Assembly: GCA_937927625.1 (NCBI GenBank)
Contig: CALBSD010000097.1
Span: 44,974 to 108,973, forward strand
Source of the DNA: an uncultured Actinomycetes bacterium
GTDB lineage: Bacteria; Actinomycetota; Acidimicrobiia; Acidimicrobiales; Ilumatobacteraceae
Direction of reading: 5' to 3'
DNA length: 64,000 nucleotides
In this document: piece by piece, positions 1-8,075 of the stretch
Position numbering within the stretch: the stretch's first letter is position 1
Layout of the letters: each line of letters begins with the position of its first letter
Position numbers and translations under genes: made by a program
Notes under the pieces: model-generated
Told to the model about the DNA's origin: nothing
The model's database searches: none
Seen by the model: only the letters and a program-made list of their open reading frames with translations

Positions 1-271
1 GCATCATTTGCATCAAGTTTGAGCAGACAGTAAAGAGGTGTAGTGCATCTGCTTCTGATGCGCCCTTCATTTCTCCAAAGTTGTGCCCGGCGGAAAACAC
101 GGGACCTTCGGCAGCAAGGATGACGCCGAGAGCATCAGACGACCCAATTTTTTCAAACACCTTGGTGAGTTCAACAAGAACATCCAGCGACAAGGCATTG
201 CGCTTGGCCGGATTACACAACGTCACAGTGATGTAATCACCGTGACGTTGCGAACGAACTGAAGTTGTCAT
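1..271 (-). CDS. Enoyl-CoA hydratase/isomerase family protein (N-terminal part, cut by window edge)
   Basis: Reading leftward from ATG at 271 gives an open frame that runs off the window after about 90 codons. The visible part is the N-terminal half of a crotonase fold: a strand-rich start, then AKRNALS (substrate-pocket region) and GPVFSAGHNF, the usual oxyanion-hole segment. A clear ribosome site (AGGAGG, complement of 278-283) sits 7 bases before the ATG. Crotonases hydrate or isomerise acyl-CoA thioesters, typically in beta-oxidation or aromatic acid catabolism. The C-terminal half that would separate hydratase from isomerase is missing, so the exact reaction cannot be assigned. Confidence 0.85.
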   Translation of the reverse strand, partial: MTTSVRSQRHGDYITVTLCNPAKRNALSLDVLVELTKVFEKIGSSDALGVILAAEGPVFSAGHNFGEMKGASEADALHLFTVCSNLMQMM

Positions 272-313
272 GGCGTGCCTCCTGATCACTACACAGAGTA
301 CGCCAGCAAGGAA

Positions 314-389
314 TGGTGCGCCCTCTGGGGCTCGAACCCAGGACCTGCGGATTAAAAGTCCGTTGCTCTACCGACTGAGCTAAAGGCGC
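314..389 (-). tRNA. tRNA-Lys (UUU anticodon)
   Basis: On the minus strand the sequence folds as a complete cloverleaf. The acceptor stem GCGCCTT pairs with AGGGCGC, the D-loop is AGCTCAGTCGGTAGAGC, the anticodon loop CTTTTAA has anticodon TTT, and the T-loop is GGTTCGAGCCC. The 3' CCA is encoded (complement of 314-316) after discriminator A. Without CCA the gene is 317-389. It stands alone between the crotonase and the HxlR gene. Confidence 0.95.
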
Positions 390-415
390 CAATGCACCTA
401 TAAGGCTAGTTCGGA

Positions 416-1048
416 CTACCGCAAACCGAACACTCGACTGAAGCGCTTCAGTGCAGCTTTTGAACCATTTACAACCACATCGCCCCGCTCAATTGCCTTT
501 TCCAGAGAGATGAACTCCTTGCGAATACGGAACAACACCGCGGGAGATACTTCCAGCTTGAGAACAGTCGACTGATCTGTTTTCACGGTGCCCCGAGATG
601 AGAGTGTGAACTCTTCATCCCCGCATTGCACCGAGTAGTTCTCCGAGATTCCCTCAGCAGCTTCTGGGTCGTAATACGCGACGAGACAGGTCTGCACGGC
701 CGACCACGGACGGTTCGCCTTTTTGTCATTCGGCGCATCGAGAAGTGGCATGCCAAATCGAGAAAGTGCACGCATCACAGGAAGCGTCTCTTTTCCACGT
801 TCGGTGATCACATAACGCGGACGACTTTCACTTCCCTCCGCTGCGATCAAATCTTCGTCCATCAATGTACGAATACGGGCAGTGAGAACGCCTGGGGCAA
901 TTCCTGGAAGATTCGAGCGAATGTCATTGAACCGCTCTTGACCGGCCATGACCTCGCGAAGTACCAAGAGTGTCCATCTGTCGCCCAGCACATCGAGTGC
1001 GCGTGCCACTGGGCAGTACTGCTCGTCGTATCGAACTGTGGCGGGCAT
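416..1048 (-). CDS. HxlR-family winged-helix transcriptional regulator
   Basis: This 210-aa DNA-binding regulator has a typical HxlR N-terminal domain (about residues 10-105): CPVARALDVLGDRWTLL, RFNDIRSNLPGI, then LTARIRTLMDEDLI and a beta-wing with RPRYVITERGKETLPV. The Cys at the start of the domain is conserved in many HxlR proteins, some of which sense thiol-reactive electrophiles. The C-terminal ~90 residues resemble the SCP2-like extension found on some actinobacterial HxlR proteins. It is divergent from a DHA2 efflux transporter across a perfect 17-bp palindrome, so it probably represses the transporter and itself. GGAGA precedes the ATG by 5 bases. Confidence 0.88.
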   Translation of the reverse strand: MPATVRYDEQYCPVARALDVLGDRWTLLVLREVMAGQERFNDIRSNLPGIAPGVLTARIRTLMDEDLIAAEGSESRPRYVITERGKETLPVMRALSRFGMPLLDAPNDKKANRPWSAVQTCLVAYYDPEAAEGISENYSVQCGDEEFTLSSRGTVKTDQSTVLKLEVSPAVLFRIRKEFISLEKAIERGDVVVNGSKAALKRFSRVFGLR

Positions 1049-1083
1049 GGAGTCTCCGTAATGTGCTGGCGGCTATCCACCAA

Positions 1084-1089
1084 TATAGT
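1084..1089 (+). promoter_or_regulatory. Probable -10 element of the MFS transporter gene
   Basis: TATAGT matches the actinobacterial -10 consensus and its last three bases lie inside the 17-bp palindrome. It would start a transcript about 35 bases before the transporter ATG at 1130, which has its own AAAGGA ribosome site. Confidence 0.5.
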
Positions 1090-1103
1090 ACTTTAAAAGT
1101 ACT
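1087..1103. promoter_or_regulatory. Palindromic operator, probably for the HxlR regulator
   Basis: AGTACTTT A AAAGTACT is a perfect inverted repeat of 8-bp arms around one base. It lies midway in the 81-bp divergent region between the HxlR gene and the transporter gene and overlaps likely -10 hexamers on both strands (TATAGT rightward, TACTAT leftward). The location suits autorepression and control of the efflux gene. The assignment to HxlR is inference from position. Confidence 0.65.
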
Positions 1104-1129
1104 TACAGGGTTCAATGAAAGGACCTCTT

Positions 1130-2512
1130 ATGTCAGACACACAGACTCTCGCTGCTGCGCGCAAACGAGAACGAATCATTCTGTTGGCAACTGGTCTTGC
1201 GGTGTTTGCCGTGTTCCTTGACACCACCATCGGCTTCGTCACATTCCAAGCCATTGGAAAGACGTTCCCCACATCACCTTCTACTTTGTCGTGGGTGCTC
1301 AATGCATACACATTGGTATTTGGCTCTTTGCTCATTCCGGCTGGTCGTCTTGCCGACCGCATTGGTCGACGTCGCGTGTTCCTCATGGGTGTCATTGTCT
1401 TCACCATTGGATCCATGGCATGTGGACTTGCACCCAACCTCAACTGGTTAATTGCGGCAGAAGCACTTGAAGCTGCAGGCGCAGCGCTTCTTGTTCCCGC
1501 ATCGCTTGCACTCTTGTTGCGCTCGTTTGATCCAACGCGTATTCCTGTTGTCGTCGCCATCTGGGGTGCCATTAGCGCAGCGGCAGGCGCAGCAGGTCCA
1601 CCAATTGGCGCATTGCTTGTTAGTCACTTGTCGTGGCGATGGGCATTCTTCTTGAACCTGCCCGTTGGCATTTTCAGTTTCTTCTTGGCTCGCAAAGTTC
1701 TCAATGAAAGCAAAGAGTCTGAAGCGGGACCAATGCCCGATGCACTCACTGTTGCGCTACTTGCTTTCGGCATGGGCTGCGTCACGTTGGCCATTGTCCA
1801 AAGCAACAAGTGGGGCTGGGTCGATAGTCGCACCATTGGAGCCTTCGCATTTGGTATCGCACTACTCGTCACCTTCGTATTGCGCGCACGAGTTATTTCG
1901 AACCCCGTGCTTCAGCTTGGTCTGTTCAGCAACCGAGACTTCCGTTGGGCCAACGTTGCAGCGTTCGTCTTCGCAATCGGTTTCAATGCGATGTTTATGA
2001 GCAACGTGTTGTTCCTCACCAACGTATGGGGTTATTCCATTCTTCGTGCCGGTATTGCCATCGGGCTCGGACCCGCAATCGTCGCCATAACCGCAGCGCG
2101 ATTCGGCAAACTTGCCGGCCGTATCGGTCAACGTGCCGTACTTATTCCTGGTGGAATTCTCTATGCAATTGGCGGAACAATGTTGCTTCTGCTTGTTGAT
2201 ACAAAGCCTGCATACCTCACCCATTATTTGCCCACCGTGATCTTCACGGCGTTGGGTGTCTCTATGTGTTTGCCACAGTTCTCGTCTGCAGCTGCAGCGA
2301 CACTTCCTGCAGATCAATACGCATCAGGCAGTGCAGTGACTCAAGCAACTCGTTACCTCGGTGGATCATTCGGCGTTGCAGCCGTAATTGCATTCACCAG
2401 TGGTCACGCTGGTTTGAAGGGTTTTCAGCACGGTTGGATGTTGATTGCCACTGTTGGCGTGGTGGTCGCGTTCGCAAGTTCACGACTCACCCGTCGTCAG
2501 GTAACTGCTTAA
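1130..2512 (+). CDS. MFS transporter, DHA2 (drug:H+ antiporter, 14-TM) family
   Basis: This inner-membrane efflux protein is 460 aa from the chosen ATG. It starts with a basic cytoplasmic segment followed by TM1 carrying LDTTIGFVTFQAIGKTF, the position of the conserved D in motif D1 of 14-TM transporters. LADRIGRRRVFLMG is the loop 2-3 motif A and LVPASLALLLRSF matches family motif C surroundings. Proton-coupled export of toxic compounds is the usual role; the substrate is unknown. ATG 1130 is preferred over the in-frame ATG 1115 because AAAGGA (1118-1123) is correctly spaced only for 1130. It is divergent from the HxlR regulator, which probably controls it. Confidence 0.87.
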   Translation: MSDTQTLAAARKRERIILLATGLAVFAVFLDTTIGFVTFQAIGKTFPTSPSTLSWVLNAYTLVFGSLLIPAGRLADRIGRRRVFLMGVIVFTIGSMACGLAPNLNWLIAAEALEAAGAALLVPASLALLLRSFDPTRIPVVVAIWGAISAAAGAAGPPIGALLVSHLSWRWAFFLNLPVGIFSFFLARKVLNESKESEAGPMPDALTVALLAFGMGCVTLAIVQSNKWGWVDSRTIGAFAFGIALLVTFVLRARVISNPVLQLGLFSNRDFRWANVAAFVFAIGFNAMFMSNVLFLTNVWGYSILRAGIAIGLGPAIVAITAARFGKLAGRIGQRAVLIPGGILYAIGGTMLLLLVDTKPAYLTHYLPTVIFTALGVSMCLPQFSSAAAATLPADQYASGSAVTQATRYLGGSFGVAAVIAFTSGHAGLKGFQHGWMLIATVGVVVAFASSRLTRRQVTA

Positions 2513-2530
2513 CCTTCGAAGAAATGCCCT

Positions 2531-2536
2531 TACGCT
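2531..2536 (+). promoter_or_regulatory. -10 hexamer TACGCT, leaderless start of the DUF2256 gene
   Basis: TACGCT ends exactly 6 bases before GTG 2543, with no ribosome site. This is the same geometry as many other starts in this window. Confidence 0.55.
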
Positions 2537-2542
2537 GTAGGC

Positions 2543-2695
2543 GTGGCTCGCACTGCTCAGAATAAGAACGGTCATGCGCCAAAGGTCTGCGTTACCTGTG
2601 GCCTGCCCTTCGAGTGGCGTCGCAAATGGGCTCGGGATTGGGAGAACGTGAAGTACTGCAGTGACCGCTGCAGGAAAGCAGAATCTGCTCGTTAA
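2543..2695 (+). CDS. DUF2256 small zinc-ribbon-like protein
   Basis: This is a 50-aa protein starting at GTG. Its sequence is that of DUF2256: a basic N-terminus, CVTCGLPFEWRRKWARDW, then VKYCSDRCRK. The two CxxC/CxxxC pairs probably bind one zinc. The family is widespread, nearly always about 50 aa, and has no established function; it is sometimes found next to photolyase or cryptochrome genes, but none is visible here. It sits 30 bases after the transporter gene and converges on the SDR gene. A TANNNT hexamer exactly 6 bases upstream supports the GTG start and an independent leaderless transcript. Confidence 0.88.
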   Translation: MARTAQNKNGHAPKVCVTCGLPFEWRRKWARDWENVKYCSDRCRKAESAR

Positions 2696-2704
2696 GTCGT
2701 TTGG

Positions 2705-3667
2705 CTATTTATTAATGCGCTGATCACACCATTGCCAGATGGCATCACGGGCTTCAGGAGTGTCTGAATTCTTCGTTCGTGGCAATCGGTGAATCGGTCG
2801 TTCTGCACGATCGCTCCAGAACTTTCCAGAGTGGTTCGCCATGGCTTCATCGGAGCACAGCCAGCACATTGTGTCAGCACCTTGACTCGCACTTCTCAAC
2901 AACGGCTTGGTCACCATCCGGAATACGGGAAGCGAATCTTGAACACCAGGCGTATCGGCCCAGCCTGGGTGCATCGATGCAAAAGAGACCTCGGCCTCAC
3001 TCAGTGCCCACATTTCATTCAGGGTCACTTGGATACGTTTTGCAATCGCATATTGCTTCGTTCCGTCGTAATACGCAGGCGTCATTTCTGGCAACTCATC
3101 TACAAGAACATTCGGAAGTGATGCTGCATACATTCCTCCCGACGAAACGGTGATGACTCGCCCATGTGATGCGCGTAGCAACGGCAAAAGTCCTGTGGTC
3201 ATCTGATGTGGTCCAAGAACATGGGTTGCGATAGTTGTCTCGAAACCTTGTGGAGTGGTGGAACGTTCCTTCAGCAACGCACCTGCATTATGAATGACCG
3301 CATGCAGGGAGTCATGAGATTCAAAAATCTGTTGAGTCGCTGCTGAAACTGAATCGAGGTCGCCCATATCAGCGATAACCGTGCTGAACACTTGGTCGTC
3401 CGAATCTCGAACTAATTCATCCAACAGCTGCTGAAGTTTTTCAGTAGACCGACCAATGAGAATGAGATTGGCCCCCAGGGCAGCTAACTGAAGCGCTGCG
3501 GCTTTCCCCAGCCCGGAGGTGGGGCCGCTGATTGCGACAGTCTTCCCACGAAGGGCGTTGTGATCTAACGGCGTGAACTGGGAAGCTCGCACGAGATATC
3601 CGATGCGAGAGAAGCCCGGAACTACCAGTGCATCTAATGCGGAATCAATGATCTTCGGCAATGCCAT
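2705..3667 (-). CDS. Short-chain dehydrogenase/reductase
   Basis: This is a 320-aa NAD(P)-dependent oxidoreductase. A ~40-residue N-terminal extension precedes the Rossmann fold: TVAISGPTSGLG (about 43-54) is the TGxxxGxG cofactor loop, followed by LIGRS (NADP-type basic residue after strand 2), HNAG, and the active-site YAIAK with upstream VSSGG. The fold is longer than minimal SDRs and resembles the DHRS-like group, some acting on lipids or sterols. A start 24 codons upstream is possible, but ATG 3667 has TACGGT exactly 6 bases ahead and leaves a divergent spacer of 46 bases to the next gene. Substrate not predicted. Confidence 0.82.
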   Translation of the reverse strand: MALPKIIDSALDALVVPGFSRIGYLVRASQFTPLDHNALRGKTVAISGPTSGLGKAAALQLAALGANLILIGRSTEKLQQLLDELVRDSDDQVFSTVIADMGDLDSVSAATQQIFESHDSLHAVIHNAGALLKERSTTPQGFETTIATHVLGPHQMTTGLLPLLRASHGRVITVSSGGMYAASLPNVLVDELPEMTPAYYDGTKQYAIAKRIQVTLNEMWALSEAEVSFASMHPGWADTPGVQDSLPVFRMVTKPLLRSASQGADTMCWLCSDEAMANHSGKFWSDRAERPIHRLPRTKNSDTPEARDAIWQWCDQRINK

Positions 3668-3673
3668 ACCCGC

Positions 3674-3679
3674 ACCGTA
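3674..3679 (-). promoter_or_regulatory. -10 hexamer TACGGT for the SDR gene (leaderless)
   Basis: The complement of 3674-3679 reads TACGGT and ends 6 bases before ATG 3667. It decides that start over the upstream ATG at 3739. Confidence 0.55.
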
Positions 3680-3701
3680 CAGGGGCAATGTAAAAGGTAG
3701 A

Positions 3702-3707
3702 TACCGT
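3702..3707 (+). promoter_or_regulatory. -10 hexamer TACCGT for the 123-aa hypothetical gene (leaderless)
   Basis: TACCGT ends 6 bases before ATG 3714. Together with the opposing hexamer at 3674-3679 it forms a compact back-to-back promoter pair. Confidence 0.55.
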
Positions 3708-3713
3708 GTTCCT

Positions 3714-4085
3714 ATGACTTCTAACGTCTCAGAATTCATTGGGGTCTACGACGCCGACTCCACATTGTTCGGCGAGATTTCATACTGGATTGGCGCTCGT
3801 CTGGGCGTAGCTCACTGCTCGTTGTGCGAACTCACCCATGGCTTGTTCACGGAGAAAGCTGAATGGAAACTGTGTTCAGAGTCCCTCGGTGTTCCTTTCC
3901 GAACATTCCATCGAGATGATGCACCTGACGATGTCAGCAATGCATTAGCGGACCACTACCCCGCTGTGCTGCAACGCACGAGCGAAGGTTTGTCGGTCAT
4001 CTTGACAAAGGAACAACTTGAGAGTTTCGACGGCCGCACAGCAAACTTCGCACAATGGTTGTCCGCCTACTTGATTAATTCTTGA
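3714..4085 (+). CDS. Conserved hypothetical protein with a CxxC-H motif
   Basis: This 123-aa soluble protein has no assigned function. It begins with an acidic strand-like segment GVYDADSTLFGEISYW (about 10-25), then GVAHCSLCELTHG with Cys35, Cys38 and His42, and later FRTFHRDD. The CxxC with a following His could be a redox or metal site. The overall pattern (YDAD, G-E-x-x-Y-W, HCxLC, THG) looks like a recurrent actinobacterial family rather than a chance ORF. The start at 3714 rests on the -10 hexamer 6 bases upstream; longer in-frame starts would overlap the divergent SDR gene. Its last 11 bases overlap the convergent VOC gene. Confidence 0.72.
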   Translation: MTSNVSEFIGVYDADSTLFGEISYWIGARLGVAHCSLCELTHGLFTEKAEWKLCSESLGVPFRTFHRDDAPDDVSNALADHYPAVLQRTSEGLSVILTKEQLESFDGRTANFAQWLSAYLINS

Positions 4086-4560
4086 GAGCGGCGCGGGCTT
4101 CTTCGGGGTCCGGTGTGAAACCAGGAGTGTCTCGACAGAACTCGACCATGATTCCGTTGGGATCGATGTAATAAATGGAATGACACCAGCCATGGTCCAC
4201 GTCCATCAACGGTTCAACACCACCGGCTGAAAGTGATGCCTTGGCTTGCTGTTGACGTTCCTCATCAGCCGCAAATGCAATGTGATTCACCCACACGGGC
4301 AGGCCGACCGATTCGGACACATCTGATTTCCAATCGGGCTTTTCCCCCACGCCGTGCACGTCAAAGAATGCAATGCACGAACCATCACCAAGGTCGAAGA
4401 ACAAGTGGCGAAAGAAAGCCTCCGAGTCCGGAACTCGCGTGACTTCTGTGTGTACTAGTGGAAAGCCACACAAGTCCTCATAGAAATGCCGAGTCGCTTC
4501 AGGGTCTTTGCACGCATATGCAACGTGATGTACACCTACTGATCGATTTGATCCAGTCAT
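4075..4560 (-). CDS. VOC (glyoxalase/dioxygenase superfamily) protein
   Basis: This 161-aa protein is one vicinal-oxygen-chelate unit made of two beta-alpha-beta-beta-beta modules. Candidate metal ligands are all in place: His12 in VHHVAYACKD, His93 in VNHIAFAADE, and Glu140 in DPNGIMVEFCRD. The family covers glyoxalases, ring-cleaving dioxygenases and epimerases, so the reaction is open. Its ATG overlaps the stop of the upstream carboxymuconolactone-decarboxylase-type gene (ATGA), so the two are translationally coupled and probably act on the same substrate. The 3' end overlaps the convergent hypothetical gene. Confidence 0.82.
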   Translation of the reverse strand: MTGSNRSVGVHHVAYACKDPEATRHFYEDLCGFPLVHTEVTRVPDSEAFFRHLFFDLGDGSCIAFFDVHGVGEKPDWKSDVSESVGLPVWVNHIAFAADEERQQQAKASLSAGGVEPLMDVDHGWCHSIYYIDPNGIMVEFCRDTPGFTPDPEEARAALKN

Positions 4561-5180
4561 CGCACTCTCAATTTCATTCCGGGACCATCAGGTCCATCTA
4601 CTTCGGTCATTGGTTCTTCTTTGTTATCAAACTCAAGCTTTAATGCCTTCGTCATCACTGCATGCATGTCATACATCGCAGTGATGTACGTGAATTCAAG
4701 AATCTCTTCATCGCTGAGATGTTCTTTCAAAGTAGCGAACACACCATCAGCAACTCGACCACCGTCGTAAACAAGAGCATCGGTGTACGCGAGAACAGCA
4801 CGTTCAATGGGCGAAAAACAATCCGCTGTTTGCCAATGAGGAATTGCCGTAATCTTTTCTTCACTCACTCCGGCAGAACGTGCCGACTTAATGTGTTGCG
4901 AATAAACGAACTGACTTGAGCGAGCCCAGCCAACTCGCGTTTGTCCCAACTCGCGTAGTTGAGGATCCAGCATGCGATCGCGGCTGCGGTAGAGAACGAA
5001 GCCACGCATGGCGTGATCGAAAATCTCAGGTACCAGCGCGAACACTGTCCACCAATCACCTGGTGTTCCCGTAGCAGTACCTGGCTCCGCGACCGGATCG
5101 CGATCACCGAAGAGAAGGTCGTAGGTCGGCAACACACTTTCGTGTGCTTCGGCCCGCGATACCTGACGTAGTCGTGACAT
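4557..5180 (-). CDS. Carboxymuconolactone decarboxylase (CMD/AhpD-like) family protein
   Basis: This 207-aa all-helical protein has the CMD domain over roughly residues 45-150: FDHAMRGFVLYRSRDRMLDPQLRELGQTRVGWARSS, followed by QHIKSARSAGVSEEKI and IERAVLAYTDALV. In the AhpD-type active site the segment before the last helix usually has CxxC or a related pattern. Here it is FVYSQHIKSAR, so peroxidase chemistry is unlikely and a gamma-CMD or other lyase role is possible. A strong AGGGGG site precedes the ATG. It is first in a two-gene operon with the VOC protein, a pairing typical of aromatic or terpenoid catabolism. Confidence 0.83.
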   Translation of the reverse strand: MSRLRQVSRAEAHESVLPTYDLLFGDRDPVAEPGTATGTPGDWWTVFALVPEIFDHAMRGFVLYRSRDRMLDPQLRELGQTRVGWARSSQFVYSQHIKSARSAGVSEEKITAIPHWQTADCFSPIERAVLAYTDALVYDGGRVADGVFATLKEHLSDEEILEFTYITAMYDMHAVMTKALKLEFDNKEEPMTEVDGPDGPGMKLRVR

Positions 5181-5366
5181 ATGAACCCCCTATCGACATT
5201 CTGCCACCTCTAGAAAGCAGCTCGGGACAACTGTGCGAACAGATGTACCCATTCCCTGGAATACATCACCCAGGTACCAAAGGTCATTTATTTCGAATGT
5301 TGTGAATTGCACACTCCCTAGTACCAAGAGTCGCTTGTCGTGGCGCTCTTCGAGCAAGGAGTTCCC

Positions 5367-8072
5367 ATGCATAACACCGGACAACCACTGCACACTCGAT
5401 TTCACAAGTCGGCTGCGTACTTTGCATCAGCAATTCTTCTCGCAGCAGTTCTCATTATGCGAGTGAACGAATCTACGACTAAAGCAATTGCGCTGAGTAC
5501 AGGCATCATCAGTGCCAAAGTCAGTGATCATGTGGGCGTCGACAGTGTTGGTCATCCCGATGGCACGGGAACGTCGAATTGTGTTCGGTATCAGCCGACT
5601 TCAAGCGCAACATCATCTGGATGGGTGACATCCACAAGTTCTCCGAATGAAGCGCAAACCGCGCACGGGCAATCAGGCTCTTCATGTCCATCATCTCTCG
5701 ATATCAGTCAACAAAGTGCCGTCGGTATACGGCCTGCAGGGGCGGCAACTTTCACCAGTGGCACTCCCTTTCTTCTCGCCCGTGCAATTCACTACAACAA
5801 TCCCATTCGTGGAGCAGCTGAATACTGGAATGGAAAGTTCACAATCCAGATGGCTGGCTTTGATGGTTCACCCCAAGTAGGGCTCAATTGGTGGATGTGG
5901 GAAACACCTAATAATGCAAATCCTTGCGCCGGTGGCTCCGATTCCAATGGATGCTTTGATGAAATCAAATTCACGTCACAAATTGGTGATCAAATTGTGA
6001 CGCAATCTGGTTACGACTATCGCCTAGTTATTACAGGTTTCGTACCGGTCAGTTCATCTACGACATGTCCAAGCACTCCGAGTGGCGCAACGATTAATGA
6101 CTTCTGGACACATGAAGGCGCCACCACCCATGCATGCCTCTATGCAGCGTTATCTCAAGTCCGCAAGGTAGTCATCACAAAATCCATTGTGGGAAATGGA
6201 AACGGAGTTGATGCCCCTTCCGCACAATTTGATTTCACGACAACTGGAAACATTTCGGGCTCACCGTGGACAAACGGCTCATTCACACTTACTCCACCAA
6301 CAAACGGCAATGCATCAACTACAGCAAAGGAGATTGTTTCTACTGACACCATCTCTGTCACTGAAACATCTCCACCCAATAGCAATTGGTCACTAACAAA
6401 CATTGCATGTACTGATTACGCCGCTAACGGCAATCCAAGGCCTTTGCCAAGTGGCGCTACCTATAACACGGCTACTCGTCGTCTGGAACTGACGCAAATT
6501 CCTGCACCACCGGATGTCACACATCCAAACATCACATGCGTGTTCCAAAATACATACACACCACATGCGACGCTTACATTGGTCAAGCATGTAACTGGCG
6601 GAAATGCAGCAATCTCCGATTTCACGTTGACAGCTACTGGCGCAGATGTTGCACCAACTGCCGACCACACCATCTCCGGAACAAGCGGCCATCAAAATGT
6701 CACGTCTCGAAGTGTCCCCGCAGGCGCATACACACTCAGTGAAAATGGCCCTTCTGGATATGTCTCAAATCAAGGATGGTCTTGCCCTGGCGCCTCGATT
6801 GTTGACAATGTGGTGACCTTGGTTGATGGCGCAAATATCACATGCACCATCACAAATCGATTTCAATCCGGCAGCCTTCGCATCAATGTAGTGATTTCAG
6901 CTCCACCAGGATCTGTCACGGCTCCGGGTCGAAACTTCACCGGCACCTACACATGCGGGGCAGATCCTGTTGCACCATTCACCGCGACAGAGTCGTCACC
7001 ATTTGGTGCGGCAAATCTTCCCTCGGGAACTTCCTGCTCGGTCGTTGCAACACAACCGACAGGGGACCTTGCTAACGCATCATTTGCGTGGGCAACACCC
7101 ACATATTCGACACAACCTGTCGTCATCGGTGACGAGACCGAGTCAACGATCACTGTGACCTATCGCGTGATTCAGCGCTTCGGTTCATTCAGCGTGACGA
7201 AATCAATCTCTGACCAGAGTGGATATACCGGTGCAGCAGGACGAATCTTCCCGATCAACTACTCCTGCCGTATTGGTGAAGACGTTGTAGCAAACGGAAC
7301 ACTCAACGCAATCGCCGGAGTGGCCATCTCTCCAGAGGAACAAATTCCGGCAACTGCAACATGCCAGCTTGCTGAAACTCTGAACCTTTTGGAAGGAGAT
7401 TTTGTGGACAGTTCTTACGAATGGAACACACCACTCTTCAGCGATGCAACGCCGGTGATACCTGCTGATCAAGTTCTCAATATCAGCGTGACCAATCGAT
7501 TTAACCGAATCTTTGGATCCTTGCTCATAAGCAAAACTCTGTCTGGCTCTACAATTGGTTTTGTAGAAGGTACAAAGTTCAACTTCACAGTCTCCTGTGG
7601 TGAGGTGTTTAACACGACAGTCATTGCAGGAATTGGTGAACCAGCGACAACAGCAAACATCCCGCGCGGCACCCAATGCACTGTGGCTGAAGTGGCACCA
7701 ACAGGCGGCCTCAGCACTACTGAGTATTCGTGGGGTCCGACCCCTTCCCCTCAGGGCGTGACAGTGGAGCGGTTGAACCAACCAGTGGTCTTCAACAACA
7801 GCATCACCTTTGTGGCAAGCACAACCACTTCCACCACCCTGCCTGCGACAACGACTACCGTTCCCGCGACAACGACCACAGTTCCAGGCACGACAACCAC
7901 CGTCGCACCAACCACAACAACGACCATTCCTACCGAGTTAGATGTTCTTGTTCCCGATGAATTACAAGTACTCCCCGCAACTGGTCATACATCGAATGGT
8001 GCCCTATTCGCAGGAATTCTGATGATTCTTATCGGAGGAATCTTTATCCTTCGCAAGAGGATCGTTCGATAA
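5367..8072 (+). CDS. LPATG-anchored surface protein with DUF5979-like repeats
   Basis: This 901-aa secreted protein has an N-terminal hydrophobic signal segment (about 14-31), then a beta-rich domain (about 70-240) with IHYNNPI and WNGKFTIQMAG, resembling choice-of-anchor K domains. After it come about five SpaA/DUF5979-like modules, each starting like SLxIxKxxSG and carrying paired Cys in xxYxC and PxGTxC contexts. A Thr/Pro stalk (TTTT-VP repeats, about 814-850) leads to LPATG (869-873), a hydrophobic helix and RKR: a complete sortase sorting signal. ATG 5367 is chosen over GTG 5340 because AAGGAG (5356-5361) is ideally placed. It converges within 3 bp on the giant LPMTG gene. Likely wall-anchored adhesin or pilus-like subunit. 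Confidence 0.85.
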   Translation: MHNTGQPLHTRFHKSAAYFASAILLAAVLIMRVNESTTKAIALSTGIISAKVSDHVGVDSVGHPDGTGTSNCVRYQPTSSATSSGWVTSTSSPNEAQTAHGQSGSSCPSSLDISQQSAVGIRPAGAATFTSGTPFLLARAIHYNNPIRGAAEYWNGKFTIQMAGFDGSPQVGLNWWMWETPNNANPCAGGSDSNGCFDEIKFTSQIGDQIVTQSGYDYRLVITGFVPVSSSTTCPSTPSGATINDFWTHEGATTHACLYAALSQVRKVVITKSIVGNGNGVDAPSAQFDFTTTGNISGSPWTNGSFTLTPPTNGNASTTAKEIVSTDTISVTETSPPNSNWSLTNIACTDYAANGNPRPLPSGATYNTATRRLELTQIPAPPDVTHPNITCVFQNTYTPHATLTLVKHVTGGNAAISDFTLTATGADVAPTADHTISGTSGHQNVTSRSVPAGAYTLSENGPSGYVSNQGWSCPGASIVDNVVTLVDGANITCTITNRFQSGSLRINVVISAPPGSVTAPGRNFTGTYTCGADPVAPFTATESSPFGAANLPSGTSCSVVATQPTGDLANASFAWATPTYSTQPVVIGDETESTITVTYRVIQRFGSFSVTKSISDQSGYTGAAGRIFPINYSCRIGEDVVANGTLNAIAGVAISPEEQIPATATCQLAETLNLLEGDFVDSSYEWNTPLFSDATPVIPADQVLNISVTNRFNRIFGSLLISKTLSGSTIGFVEGTKFNFTVSCGEVFNTTVIAGIGEPATTANIPRGTQCTVAEVAPTGGLSTTEYSWGPTPSPQGVTVERLNQPVVFNNSITFVASTTTSTTLPATTTTVPATTTTVPGTTTTVAPTTTTTIPTELDVLVPDELQVLPATGHTSNGALFAGILMILIGGIFILRKRIVR
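7971..7985 (+). other. LPATG sortase sorting motif (in the 901-aa surface protein)
   Basis: These codons give LPATG, followed by a 20-residue hydrophobic segment and RKRIVR. This is the canonical order for sortase cleavage between T and G. Confidence 0.9.
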
Positions 8073-8075
8073 AGA

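Noticed and set aside
5340..5366. GTG start 9 codons upstream for the LPATG protein
   Set aside because: AAGGAG at 5356-5361 is correctly spaced only for ATG 5367, and the longer form adds nothing to the signal peptide.
7812..7932. ACA/ACC-rich stretch as a microsatellite
   Set aside because: It encodes the Thr/Pro stalk of the LPATG protein in frame; the same is true of the run at about 61980-62070 in the glycosidase linker.
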